Shown here: one piece after another, positions 13,401 through 25,400 of the stretch
Layout: every line of letters begins with the position of its first letter
How positions within the stretch are numbered: the first letter of the stretch is position 1
Assembly: GCF_001949145.1 (NCBI RefSeq)
Contig: NW_019091361.1
Span: forward strand, 993,866 to 1,057,865
DNA: 64,000 nucleotides
DNA from: Acanthaster planci
Taxonomy: Eukaryota; Echinodermata; Asteroidea; Valvatida; Acanthasteridae
Direction of reading: 5' to 3'
Position numbers and translations under genes: made by a program
The notes under the pieces: model-generated
What the model was told of the DNA's origin: nothing
The model's database searches: none
Seen by the model: only the letters and a program-made list of their open reading frames with translations

Positions 13401-16400
13401 AAAGAGATGAAGTCTGGACACGTCTGACAAGAAGCCACAGCCTGAGCGGCAACACACAACACCTGACAACTTTCACAGGGTACCTGCTCTATCCTGCTTC
13501 TGCCACCAAAAGGGTCACCAAAGGATAACCTACAGGCCAACAGTCTGCATAAGTCATTATCTCTTGGCAATATCAATTGGAACATTCACTGTACAGACTC
13601 CAACTGCTAATAACTGTGCATCCAGAGGGCTGATAAAGTGATAAAAAGTGAACAATGACTTTCCTAAACCAAAGTTCCTGTCAATACCCCATTAATTACG
13701 TGTAAATCTCAACCTTATATCAGACATTTTCACCTGCCTGCCCTGCAGTACCATTCACATAGACAAAATAAGCAAAAGTGTATCAGTTGTAAAGAACGAG
13801 GTGAAATCTTCTAATTAGGATGTACACGTACATATACTCACTGTACTAAACTGCATGTACATGTACATGTATTTACATGTACAGTAGCTATCAGGTTTAG
13901 GCCAACTGCACTGTCACTGACTGTTAGTGACTCTCTGCTGAATCGGAAGTGGCCCCAATTTCTTTATCAGTCATGTACATTATTTTTAACGGTAAATATT
14001 AAGTTTAACTGTTATGAACGTCAGCTGAATTGGACAAGTTTGCTAATTTTCTTAAAAATGGAAGTTATTCAAAAGGTATGTGTAGTATTTAACTTAGCTG
14101 GAAATAAATCCTGTTTCTGTGGAACTAGGTTTTCAGTAGAAGAGCCAACACTTCCGTAAACATCTAGAGTTGTATATAAACAGGTATGTGTAAATAATAG
14201 GCTGTGTGTTTGTGTGGCAAGTACAAATAGCGATAGATCAAAATACGGCTGAAATCCATGCCCCTAAAATTCTGAATTCTTAAACCCTCCAACAATGTTC
14301 ACAAGGACTATACAGGCTCTCATCTCTGAATTCATGAATAGGAAAGGATCTGGTTGTGTGTTAAGGATCCGGCTAGGAGTACGAGAAGTCGGTCATTTCT
14401 CTTTACACGACAAAGAGCTCTCTTCACCTTGTCAGCCAGCCCAGTGTGGTAATCGGATGCCAAAGAATTTCCTTGAATACTCTTCAGACAGACAGGCAGG
14501 CTGGGATAATATGAAAGTGCAATAAACTCACCCCTCTGGCAATATTTGTTATTCTCAAAAACTGACCTACAGGTATTTATGAGCTCTTCTTTCTAAGGTG
14601 CTTTCTTTTTTTGTAAAAGCTGGTGATACAACTCCTTTTCTATGATGGAACCACAACCCTCAAATTGTAGTCTTTTTTAACATTCTTGAGGATTTTCAAG
14701 TTTACTGCCGTACCTCTGTGATTACAGCTTTCTGACAGACCTAATTTGAAGCTCAATTGAGCGCCGACCTTCAGTTACATTTCTGTTATCTCGGTATTTG
14801 ATGGTACCAATTTTGGAATCCAAGTGACATTTCTTACTACAATTTTCATTTTCTGGTTTATACACAGGCACGTATCAAGGGGTAGGGAACAGAACTCTCA
14901 AGACAAGATTTTTCACAAGACAAAAGAGGATGGTTATCTATGACAACTTTTCAACAATTAGCTTCATCCAACTTTCCTATCCAGTCAGTGCTCACAGGCG
15001 TTGCATCAAAACTTCACAAACGTCCATTTGACAAAAGTACCCGGTACGGTAACGTTTTGACACATGTGGCACTTCTGAGAAGCAACAAATACTGAGTGGG
15101 AGTTGTTTCTCAGTGAAATTCCTTTCTCCATCTGTCAGTGCTTCTTACAGTTCACTGAGCTGAAGGGCAGATATTCATTACCGTAAGAAGAAGCACGTCT
15201 CCCAGTCTTGGGTTACCCTCCCAACAACACAACCTGCATGTCGTTGGACCTTTGTTACATTATCTGTACTAGTGTACTGCAGTACCATCCACACTGATAA
15301 CAACCGCTTCATATATCTACATGTATCTTTGTTTTCATTTTTTTTCTTTGCCCAAGTCGTATCATCAAGCTCATCGATATTCTGAATTCAAGGGGCGTGC
15401 ATAATGCTGTAGGGAAGATGGATGACAGAACTCATTTAATCATGTTGCCATGGAGATATTGTTAGACGTCTGGCAATTTTGGTTATATTATTGCCACGTT
15501 GCCAGGTTAACTACCAGCAGGAATAGATAAACAGCCCCAAGTCATTTATTAATTAACCCCAATTCAGTCCTGAATGTTCTAAGAGGTCTGTTATAGTGTT
15601 GATGGGCAATAGTACAATAAAGAAGAGGATTTATCACTCTGCGTACTTGTCGTTATTAGAGAAGTAACATTTTTCCCTCCTGATGCAAGTTTGTGTTCAA
15701 CACTGATATTTACACAAAGGCAAGGTAAAGATATTACTTGGAAGAAAAAAGATATTCACTCAGGATATTTTGCGACTATTGTATTGTGAAAGCACATGCT
15801 TTCCAAAGTGTCCAACAATCAAACTCCTCTTCAAGGTCTTCTACATGTGGACTACTGAAATGCTGTTCAAAGGTTGGACAGATTATTTCCACAGCTTTGT
15901 CAATTCTTTTTCTTTGGAAACCTTGCGAAGTTTTAAACTGCACATCAAGCAGCTTAGTTACTGCACTTGCTTTGTTGAAAATCATGCCCTTTTTCTTTTG
16001 GATATTTCCGCATAAACTGCCCCGACTTGAATCTACAACATACTTTGCAATTTGGCCTGCCGTCTAGCTAAACCACTGGAGGCAGGATAGCTCGTCCCAA
16101 AACCATACACAGTTGGGACTTATTGGGGGAAACTTCACGTCAGACTTGCTCGTGGAAGACGAGATCTGCTTCAGCCTTGATGCAACAGGGGCTTCTATGA
16201 CAACTCTGTGAATTTTAACACTGTGCCTCCCAGGCTAACAGTAACTGAGTAAAATTTGCGATACGGTAAATGGCTGGATTGCCCATATCCCATGACATCC
16301 CAGATGTAATCAGAGTTTTATTTTTATCAGTGCTTTCCAAACTCATTTCAAAGTGCATGTATACCAAGTCTGCTAGCTTCTTCACTTCGGCTTTGAAAAT

Positions 16401-19400
16401 TACACACACAAACCATACAAGCATGTCTTTCAATATAACTATGACCTACCTTGTACAATATCTGGAGTTCTGAGAGGATCTGCTTCTGAACATCAGGTGT
16501 GATATCAACAGAGATGACCTGAGGATACAGTGCAGAAAACTGCAGTTTTAAAGAAGGCGCATTGACGGGATCCTGAGTAAAAGCTCTTCTGGAGTTAAAG
16601 GCTTTCAAGGAATCTTGCACGATGCAAGATCAAAAAAAAAAAAAACTCACGGCACATTTCTCTGGACAATGTCCATTCTCATTAGGCTGCCAAACTGGGT
16701 GACGCGTCAAAACAAAGACTCCTTTTGCTCAAACTAATGCCAAGCAAAACAACAAACGTACAAGGGATGTCATGTAACTGACCAAACGGCTTCATGAGCC
16801 ATTCTGCGGAATTCAGTCACATACCAAGACATCTAACAATATAATTTCACAAGAGGCCTTTTACTGCTCATGTCCTCATTCCAAGTTATATGATGTTTCA
16901 ACTCTTGAGAAGTGAATGCTAACTTTGGGACAGGCTAAATGGTTCTGATCCTGGGTAAAATAAAACCAACTAAATCCAATAACAACATACCTTTACTGCC
17001 ATTATGTTGTTGGTGGCAATGTGCCTCGCTCTGCAATGGATGAATGATCACATTATTCACATGATTGCATTACTTTTCTTAACAGAAATGAATCTGAAGT
17101 ATTTTAAGGACAAGTATATTGATATTCTATTGTAAACTGCATTACCTGATGACAATTAGCAATGGAAGACATACAAGTGTATGTGGGAAGGTCAACTGAA
17201 CCAAGATCTGAAACCGTGTCCAAATACTGCACTTGGTCGCTACAAACCGAATCCTTGTCCCCTCCTGAACTTGGTCTAAGTTGGAGGGGTACCAAATGAG
17301 GTTTTGGCCTTGAGGGTGTTTTGGCATCATTTGGACTCCCTGGGCATGACCATGTAGGCCGTTTTGGGCACCCTAGCTTGTTTTGTCAATGTGTGCATGT
17401 ATGCATAAGCATCAAGCTTTGACAACTTGCACACACTGGCTTTCAACTGAAGGCAAATTAGAACCATTTTGATTTGATGGCTTCAACCCCAAGAGAGGGT
17501 ACCAAAAAATCAACTTAGTACTTTGGGAACTTCTCAAATCCTTAGGATCGATTACTTACTTGTAGACCGTTCCACTGTGACCTTGACCAAGTACTTCTAA
17601 ATGCTGTATATCTGCTTGTGACATCTGAAACAAAAGTGAAAATTAAACAGTTTTAAGAAAACGATTTAGTTAAAAGCCAGTCTCTTCAATTTACTGGAAA
17701 AGTTTAGCCACTAACTGAAAATTATAATTTCAGCCCCACTTTTTACTATATGTGGGGAAAAAACAACCATTTAAAAACGTGCAAGAAATGAAGAGAGACT
17801 GAAATTTAGACAATGAAAACTACTCTAGCAAGGGAAAAAATGAAAACCAAATTTCTATAATCCATATTAAAATCAAGTGATCACCCTTTAAATGGCTGGA
17901 AAAATTTAACGTAGTTCTTCCCAGTAAATATTTGCAAGGCACTTCATGGGGTAAATTTAGGGGGACAAATTCGGGCCACGTTTAGGTGGTTCAGTCCATT
18001 CTAAATCCAACCAGGAGTGAGATTAACCAATGACAAAAATAGCCGAGAACAGCTGAAAACAGGTACAAAGAAGCTGAACTGTGAAAATCTCCTGTACTTT
18101 TGTGCACAGCCAGTGAGGAAAAAAAAGCTGAAGTCCAACACAAAAAAGCTGAAATGAGCTAAAAAGCTGAGAAATCTCATCCCTGTCCAACTAAAGAATG
18201 CAGAACCTACCCTGCCTGAAGCCAAGATTTCCCTCAGCTCCGCATCTTGTCTCCTGATTCGTGAGCAAAAAGGCAAGCATTATAAAATAACCTCTCCTAT
18301 GGTTCCCATCAATCAAAACAGGATTCAGTGCCACTGTATTTTACGATGACTTGACTGTGATAACTCTAGTCTCTGGCTGAATTTTTATTGTTCCAAACAG
18401 GTGACTTAGGCATTGGGGGTCAAGAAATCAGTTTGCTTATTAACAATCTGCATAATATATGCATACCGGTAGAAATGAGCATTGCAGTCAAGTCTTTCAG
18501 GACTCTTTCTACAAATACCTTGGCAAGACTGATCACAAGTTCCAGGACCAATCACAAGTAACAGAGCGAACAGCGGCCAAGAGAAACCTTTTGTCACAGT
18601 TCACTTGAGGAGCTTGTGACTTGGCTTAAGATGGGATGAATAAGTCTTTTGCAAGTTGAAAGTGAATAACATTTGGTACCCGGAGTTATCTGATTGCACA
18701 TAAACATAATTCAAATTCCCCAGCCTAAAGACACTGCTGCTACACCTCGTGATTTGGGGCAAGCTTTTGCATAGCAACCACCATCTCTGGAGTGGACTGG
18801 TTGCTTTGTGCCCTTATCCATTGAAAACTGTGTATTAATGCAAAGCATCTCTTATGTAACTAAGCAAAAGCTTGCCCCAAATCACAAGGTATAGCAACAG
18901 TGTCTTTAGTATGGAGAATTCAAATTGCTATGTTCACATGAATTAAAAGAACTCAGTGTACCAGATTTGATTCAAATTTAGTGGGCTTGCCTGGACTCGG
19001 GATGGACTCAACAACAACACTGATGAAAACAGCTGTCTAAAAGTCTTATCCAGACAGCAACGTACATTTAGAGTAGATCATGTCTCAGTGAGATTTATAC
19101 CTTTAGAAACCTTTCACTTGGTTGGAGAGTGCTGCTTCAAAAGTCTTACCCATAATGAAGACTGATTCCGCTGTCTGCTCCTTTGGGTACATTTCCAGGC
19201 GGACTTGTGTTCACCTACAATTTCACGAAATAAATGGATGGAAATTCATGATGACAGGTTTTGTTTCCATTGTTTTCTGGTCCATTCAGTAAGATGCATC
19301 ATAACACCAACCGGTTGAGTATTACACAAGTGATATTTAAATCAGGTCACCAACACTGCTTTTGGACAGTGAAATCCTTCACTTTTGTGACAGAAGAATT

Positions 19401-22400
19401 TTTTCTGATAAATGAAAAGAACTGTTAACATTATCACTGAAGTGGAGATCGTCAGACATCTGGCAGCAAGTAGAAGTCTCAACTTCCACTACCCATCAAG
19501 TGTCACCAACTCGTTGACGGAACCTGGCAACAAGTCCTGTTTGTTGTGCTCTTTATAGTGACTTGTGTTCAGAAAGCTACAGCCTGTTTGAGTGATCTCC
19601 ATCTATTCACTTTCCAGGTGTGTGTGACATTACATAAACACACTTAAACATGGGGCTAGAAATGCTGAGGTCCCATTGTGTAACTTACTGTTAACCCATG
19701 GATATTTCTTCTTCCTGACTTGACAACTGTAGAAAGAGAAATCAAAATACGGATGAATTGTAAAGTGTTCCCTTCAATCCACAGCTTAATACCCTTGTGT
19801 TGACATGTTACATGTAAACCAGTACGGACGAATCCAGTGTTCACGGTAGCACCATCAGTGGTCATGTGCAGCTGCCCAGCCAATGGCGGTAAGCAGTGTG
19901 ATAGCTATTGTACAGAGACACTGTTCCAAGATAGTCTCCCCCTACAAACCCAACATAATGCTTCAACCACTACAGGGGACCACTGTGAATGTCCGGTGGG
20001 ACTCCTCGGGATTTGTCTAAACGGGTACTTTATTTTACCATTTACGAGAGCATACATGTACCAGTAATTCACTAACATCAAGGAGCTTGCAGTTTAATTC
20101 ATAATTCATAAATACCTGGGACAGCTTTTCGATTCCGACTGGTCGAAATGTGACATGTGACCATGTATTATAACATTTGATAAAGCCCGCTGATCAAGTG
20201 ATAATGCCTGCTGCGTAAATCACTCGCTTGCATATGAATACGAGACAGTTTAATCGGGCATGTCGGGTGTGATTGGTCAGGAGTCTGTGTGCATGTGACA
20301 CGCCACGCGCACACCAAGTTTATTGAAGGGGATTCTATTGGACAACTTTCAAAAGGAATACACCACAAGATGGATGGGGGCATTCAGGAAAATGAAAGTA
20401 AAATATTAGAACAAAATCGTTGGAAATTCATCACATGTTCGACATCTTTTGGCTCTCTGAATAAAAAGGTAATTATGAATGGGAATAAATATGTGTCTGG
20501 CTGGTCTTAAACGTGTGTTTAAGACCTTGCTTAGCAGAATGGATGCTGATAGTGCGTCCATTCTCCTGAGCTGGTCTTAACGCATGTTTAAGACGGGCCA
20601 AGCACATAGCCTCTTAAGACTGAATGTGAACACTATCCGTCATACTGTTTACATAATTTCTGGTTGCTCCAATGTGTTCCAGCAGCACAGCATAATCTAT
20701 CAGCTGTGGACAATTGTTTGTATCACCATCATGGTTCCAAGGGTGGATGAGGGTGGCTCAAAAATTTGGAGGGGGCGAGCAGTACCTATAACACTTATCC
20801 AATCAAGCAATGGCCTACCATGTATGTAATTGACAGGTATCCATGTAGTCTTAAAAACATTTCAACCCGCGACCTCCCACATCCAAATTTGCCAAAACAT
20901 TTGGGAGCAATTTTGCAGGATTAGTTGCCCAAAGCTAAATGGAATCAGAATTGACCATTGGACGGGGATGTAGCAGGGTGACATTTTGCTCGCCGGAATA
21001 TCAGAAAACAGGACAAGTTTAGACACACACACGTGAAATGTGTGCCGTCAAAGTGTTATCCAAAATTTTTTTGGGGGGGAGCTTGAAATGAGTCTACCAA
21101 AGGAGGACTTTTGTGCCTGACTGGAGGAGTGTAAAGTTCATGAATCACCACAAATGAAAAGTCTGTAATAGTGCAGGAATTGTATTTATACACACACCCA
21201 AAAAAACCCCTGCCTACAAGCACAGTAATTGAGTGCATCACTGTACCACACATTGCGTTTGCAATCTGGGAGCCAGGGGGAATATTTGTTACTGCCAAAT
21301 GTTTGGAGCAGAAATGTTTGTTCAAGTGACATTCCTCCTGAAAGTCTTCAGATTTCAAAGGAAGTTTCTGCCTAAAACCACAAGGTCTTGTACCTAAACT
21401 CACCCCTAGGGTAAATGACCAGTGGAGGTGCCATCACATTCGCAGACTCGCTCTCCATTACCACAGACAAGTACTGGATAAGAAAGAAAAGAAAAATACC
21501 GAATAAGAAAGAAAACTAGAGTGCCTTCAATGTATTCACTTCTATTATATGGACAGAGCACGCATCCCTATGTGTAATCCTTCGGAGAATATGTGGAAAG
21601 AATGTACAGCGGTTATACAGTAAAGCTTTAGGCATCCACACTTCCTCTTCCTTGGCTTATCTACAAAATTAAAAGCAACGATATTCTCATGTGGCATTTG
21701 CAGCAGAACTGCCCTTAAGGATAACAGCTTGCCAGAAATCCTTGTGGCTGTTTTGGTAGATCAGACTCTGTGATCAGCGGGACAAAAATTAGGTCAATAG
21801 GTACGCATAAATGTTATACCCAGAGGCAAAGGTGAAGATTGGAGTTGTTTGGGTGATGACATTGTGTATTTTAAAGATACAATGCCTAAGTATCACTCAT
21901 GCTGAGAAGTCACATTGTCTGGTACACATAAGTATATGTCTTACAAGTAGGTAAATAATCTCTAAGGATTTGCAGCAACATAATCGAAATAGAGGACAAA
22001 TTTCTTGCTTTTAAGTGAGTTGTAAACATGGGCCCAAAAAAATTGAAAAATAAAATACTCAAGAAGAAAAAAAAAGGTGAAAGAAACAAAGTTAAAAGGA
22101 AGGGGATGAAAAGCACCAACTGCTTGAGAATACCGGCACATTGAAAAGGATACCCATACACTGTTTACAGTTTGTGAGTCCGCTGTTGAGTGCTCTCCAA
22201 ACCCCCCCCCAAAAAACAAAGTTCCTCTCTTTCATACATGATGTACAGTAAGTTATAAATGTGATGTGATCTGTGAAAACTCTTCACATGGTGGGCTTTG
22301 TCATTTTGGTGCATATCAACTTCAAATTGATCTGGACAACAACTGTCCTGTTTTCAAAACTGTTTAATTTGTGATTGTAGATAAGCTACGTGTAGATTCA

Positions 22401-25400
22401 CGTTGTAGGCAACCTAGGATAATACAACGATTCCCAACCGAAGATTGACATTCTGATTTCTACATCAGATTGGAGTATCAATTTGCCTGGAAATTTCCAT
22501 TTAAAGTAACTGAATTTCCAAGGGGCAAGAATTTTTTATGCTCATTAAAAATTAACTCACTTTCACAAAATGCTGGCTAATACACTGTAAATGTGTAGTT
22601 TTTACAGATCTCATTAATGGAACTCACTCAAGTGCAAGACGGTTTACAGTACTTCCCCGGCAAATCTTTTATTTGTTTTTTATTTGTTTTCTTTGGAGGC
22701 AGGTGCAAGGTTGGACTTACATATGCCATCATGGCCTGCATCTCATCGTTGCTTCGCACAGTTATACGATCACCATCTTCATCCTCATCTGAAAACCATT
22801 ATCAAAACAAAAATGCAAAATTCATTACTTTTCCAACTGACTGTCGAACATCACACTAACACTTTACGGAACATAGAAAGAGGAAGCAATTCCTCAGGAA
22901 AGAAAGCAATACGACAGATCACATGACAAAATATATTAGCTGTAACAGCCCACTAGCAAATTTATTTACCGTAACTACTTTAGTCTTCTCTGGCTGAAAC
23001 AATCTTATGACTTTTTTAGGCCACACTGCCAAAATCAAATTTTTCACTGCCACCAAGAATATAAACTGAGGTGTACTAAAGGGAGTGATGAAGGATTTTT
23101 CAAACTGTAAAACATATCATTCACTGACAACAGATAAGCTGAGTGGCAAAAAGCTGTATTTAGAAACATGAAGCAATTTTCCAAAGCTACCACATTGAGA
23201 CAGTGCATTGTGGCCAATAGGGGGTATGATGTCAGACTGAATGGAATTGTTGAGAGCTCAGCAGTCTCCATTTTGAGTAAAAGTGTAACATCCTACAGCA
23301 CACCACTTTCCACAACTGTTTTCCGTTACTGCTCGTTTGTGTAAGAGTGCCCTGATACAAACTGTTATGCACTACCATGCCAGAGCTTGGTAATGGGTAA
23401 TCTCAGAAATTAGAGGTCTATTTTTTGTGTGTCCCCGTCATATCTGACATCTGATTTTGTTCAGAACACATTTTCTAATTTCCAAGAGTGATGAATTAAT
23501 GTAAACTACCTGCCACACAAATAATAATAGTTTGAAATCAATCCCAGTGATATTTCCATGTCAAATAACAAAGGTCCGATGTAACAGGGACACAAAAATG
23601 TCACACTTTTAGACCCCTAATTTCTGGAATTACCCTGATGTACATTGTATACCTGTGCAGAGCAGGAATTTCATTCTTGAAAGGGCGAGGCAATTTCTCA
23701 TTAGCAAAGGGCACTTGTACTAGCAAATCAACTCGTCTACGGGGACTTTTTCAATGGGCATTGAGGCAAAGACCAAGGGCACCAAGGCGACTGCCTCTGA
23801 TGCCTCCATGAAGTTCCTGCCCTGCCTATGTACATGTCTATAACCGTGGACAGAGTAAACTTACATTCAAATGCTGTGGTGGCGCCATTTTGTAATACTT
23901 GTGCCATAACATCCTACGGGAAAAAAAATTAACACAGACATCATCAATAATTTACCATCAACATCCAAACACTCGATGGCTATTGTGTGGTGTTGTGACA
24001 TAGACTTCCCACTTCGTCTCTAAAAAAATGTCTGTCGGTGTTGCGATGGCCAAGTGACCATTCGCTTTCCACTGCAAAAGCTGCTCTGGACTCTGATAAT
24101 GGCATACTGGGATTGAGCCCTGGTAATGACAACCTTTTGGTGCAAAAATGACAAAATTGAATCACTTTCACTGAACTGCAGGAAGACTTGTGTAAAAGGG
24201 AAGCGCACATACCGATAGGCCTCCATACATTTGCATGCACATACATGTACACGTGTAACTGTCCAAGTAACATACTGGTACATGTACATGTGTAACTGTC
24301 AAAGTAACATACTGGTACATGTGTAACTGTCCAAGTAACATACTGGTACATGTACATGTGTAACTGTCAAAGTAACATACTGGTACATGTACATGTGTAA
24401 CTGTCAAAGTAACATACTGGTACATGTACATGTGTAACTGTCCAAGTAACATACTGGTACATGTACATGTGTAACTGTCAAAGTAACATACTGGTACATG
24501 TATGTAAATTATTTATTGATAGTACCCATATCTAAAGATCAAACATGCTAATATCCACTTGATCTGAATCCTCCATGTATCTCATGAATACAAAATCACA
24601 ATGATACATGTAGTGTCATCATCAAACTATATGATGAGTTGTCGCAGTAAAAATTACTGACAGGTGTTGATTGTAAAGCTACATGTACGTTCGCACTGGA
24701 CTAAAAATTGTAAAATGTTATCATGACTGCTTGAGGTTATTCTTCCATTCGTCCACACTCGGATTACTTGCAACCAATGGAAAGTCCATTGGCCACTTAC
24801 AGTACATGTAGAAACCGTAGTGGCATGTCTTACCAAAATCCCATCCACTGACCTTATAATTTTACATCAGATGTGGCTTCAGGTTAATGCAACATTATTT
24901 CTTCATACGTTGTTAAATAGTCCTTTGTGCATCTTCGATATCCTACCCGCAAGCACGGTATTGTATGGACAAGTGTGAGGGAAAGTCAAACAGGGGTCAT
25001 ATGGGCACTTTGTACATACTCTGACTAATTGACCCGTGAACAGAAATCACACGATCAAGTTTTACATTACACAAGCAGTCCAAACAGAACTTTTCTGCAA
25101 CACAAAAGTGACAATGTAATTCTCCTACGACCTGGCTGGCCTTGTAAAACTTGTGTTGCAAAACTTCCGTTGAAACTTACAACCAATGATTGACACTTGA
25201 CAATTTTGACAGTTGACCGGCTGTCCCCAGTAGATTTAATTTTGTCAAATTGACAACAATCTCTGTCAGTTTTACCAAAAAAGTCCACAGCGAACACAGC
25301 TTAAGTCCTCCAAAACACTGTTCGTGTTCAGTACCATGCAGGTAAAAATCTAATTTAGCACATCTGAGGCTCCTCCATGGTCAAATAATACTTACACTGG

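Larger units (their letters stand above)
3804..16449. other. Large map2k5 intron 10 (12.6 kb) hosting a nested gene and possible enhancers
   Basis: This intron splits the kinase N-lobe between QILYK and CDSPFI and is several-fold longer than the other introns. It contains the C1q/collagen gene on the opposite strand. Outside that gene I see no coding exon. Segments around 6,340-6,560, 8,990-9,245, 10,430-10,600 and 14,290-14,530 are less AT-rich and hold clusters of transcription-factor-like words, so they could be regulatory. TACATG-type microrepeats are scattered through it (7,136-7,162; 10,690-10,750; 13,855-13,880). Confidence 0.6.

Noticed and set aside
24168-24452. Open frame with repeated THVHVPVCY-type peptide
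   Set aside because: It is a translation of the 37-bp minisatellite, with no other coding evidence.
24243-24502. CRISPR-like regular repeats
   Set aside because: Units are contiguous without unique spacers, in animal DNA; it is a minisatellite.
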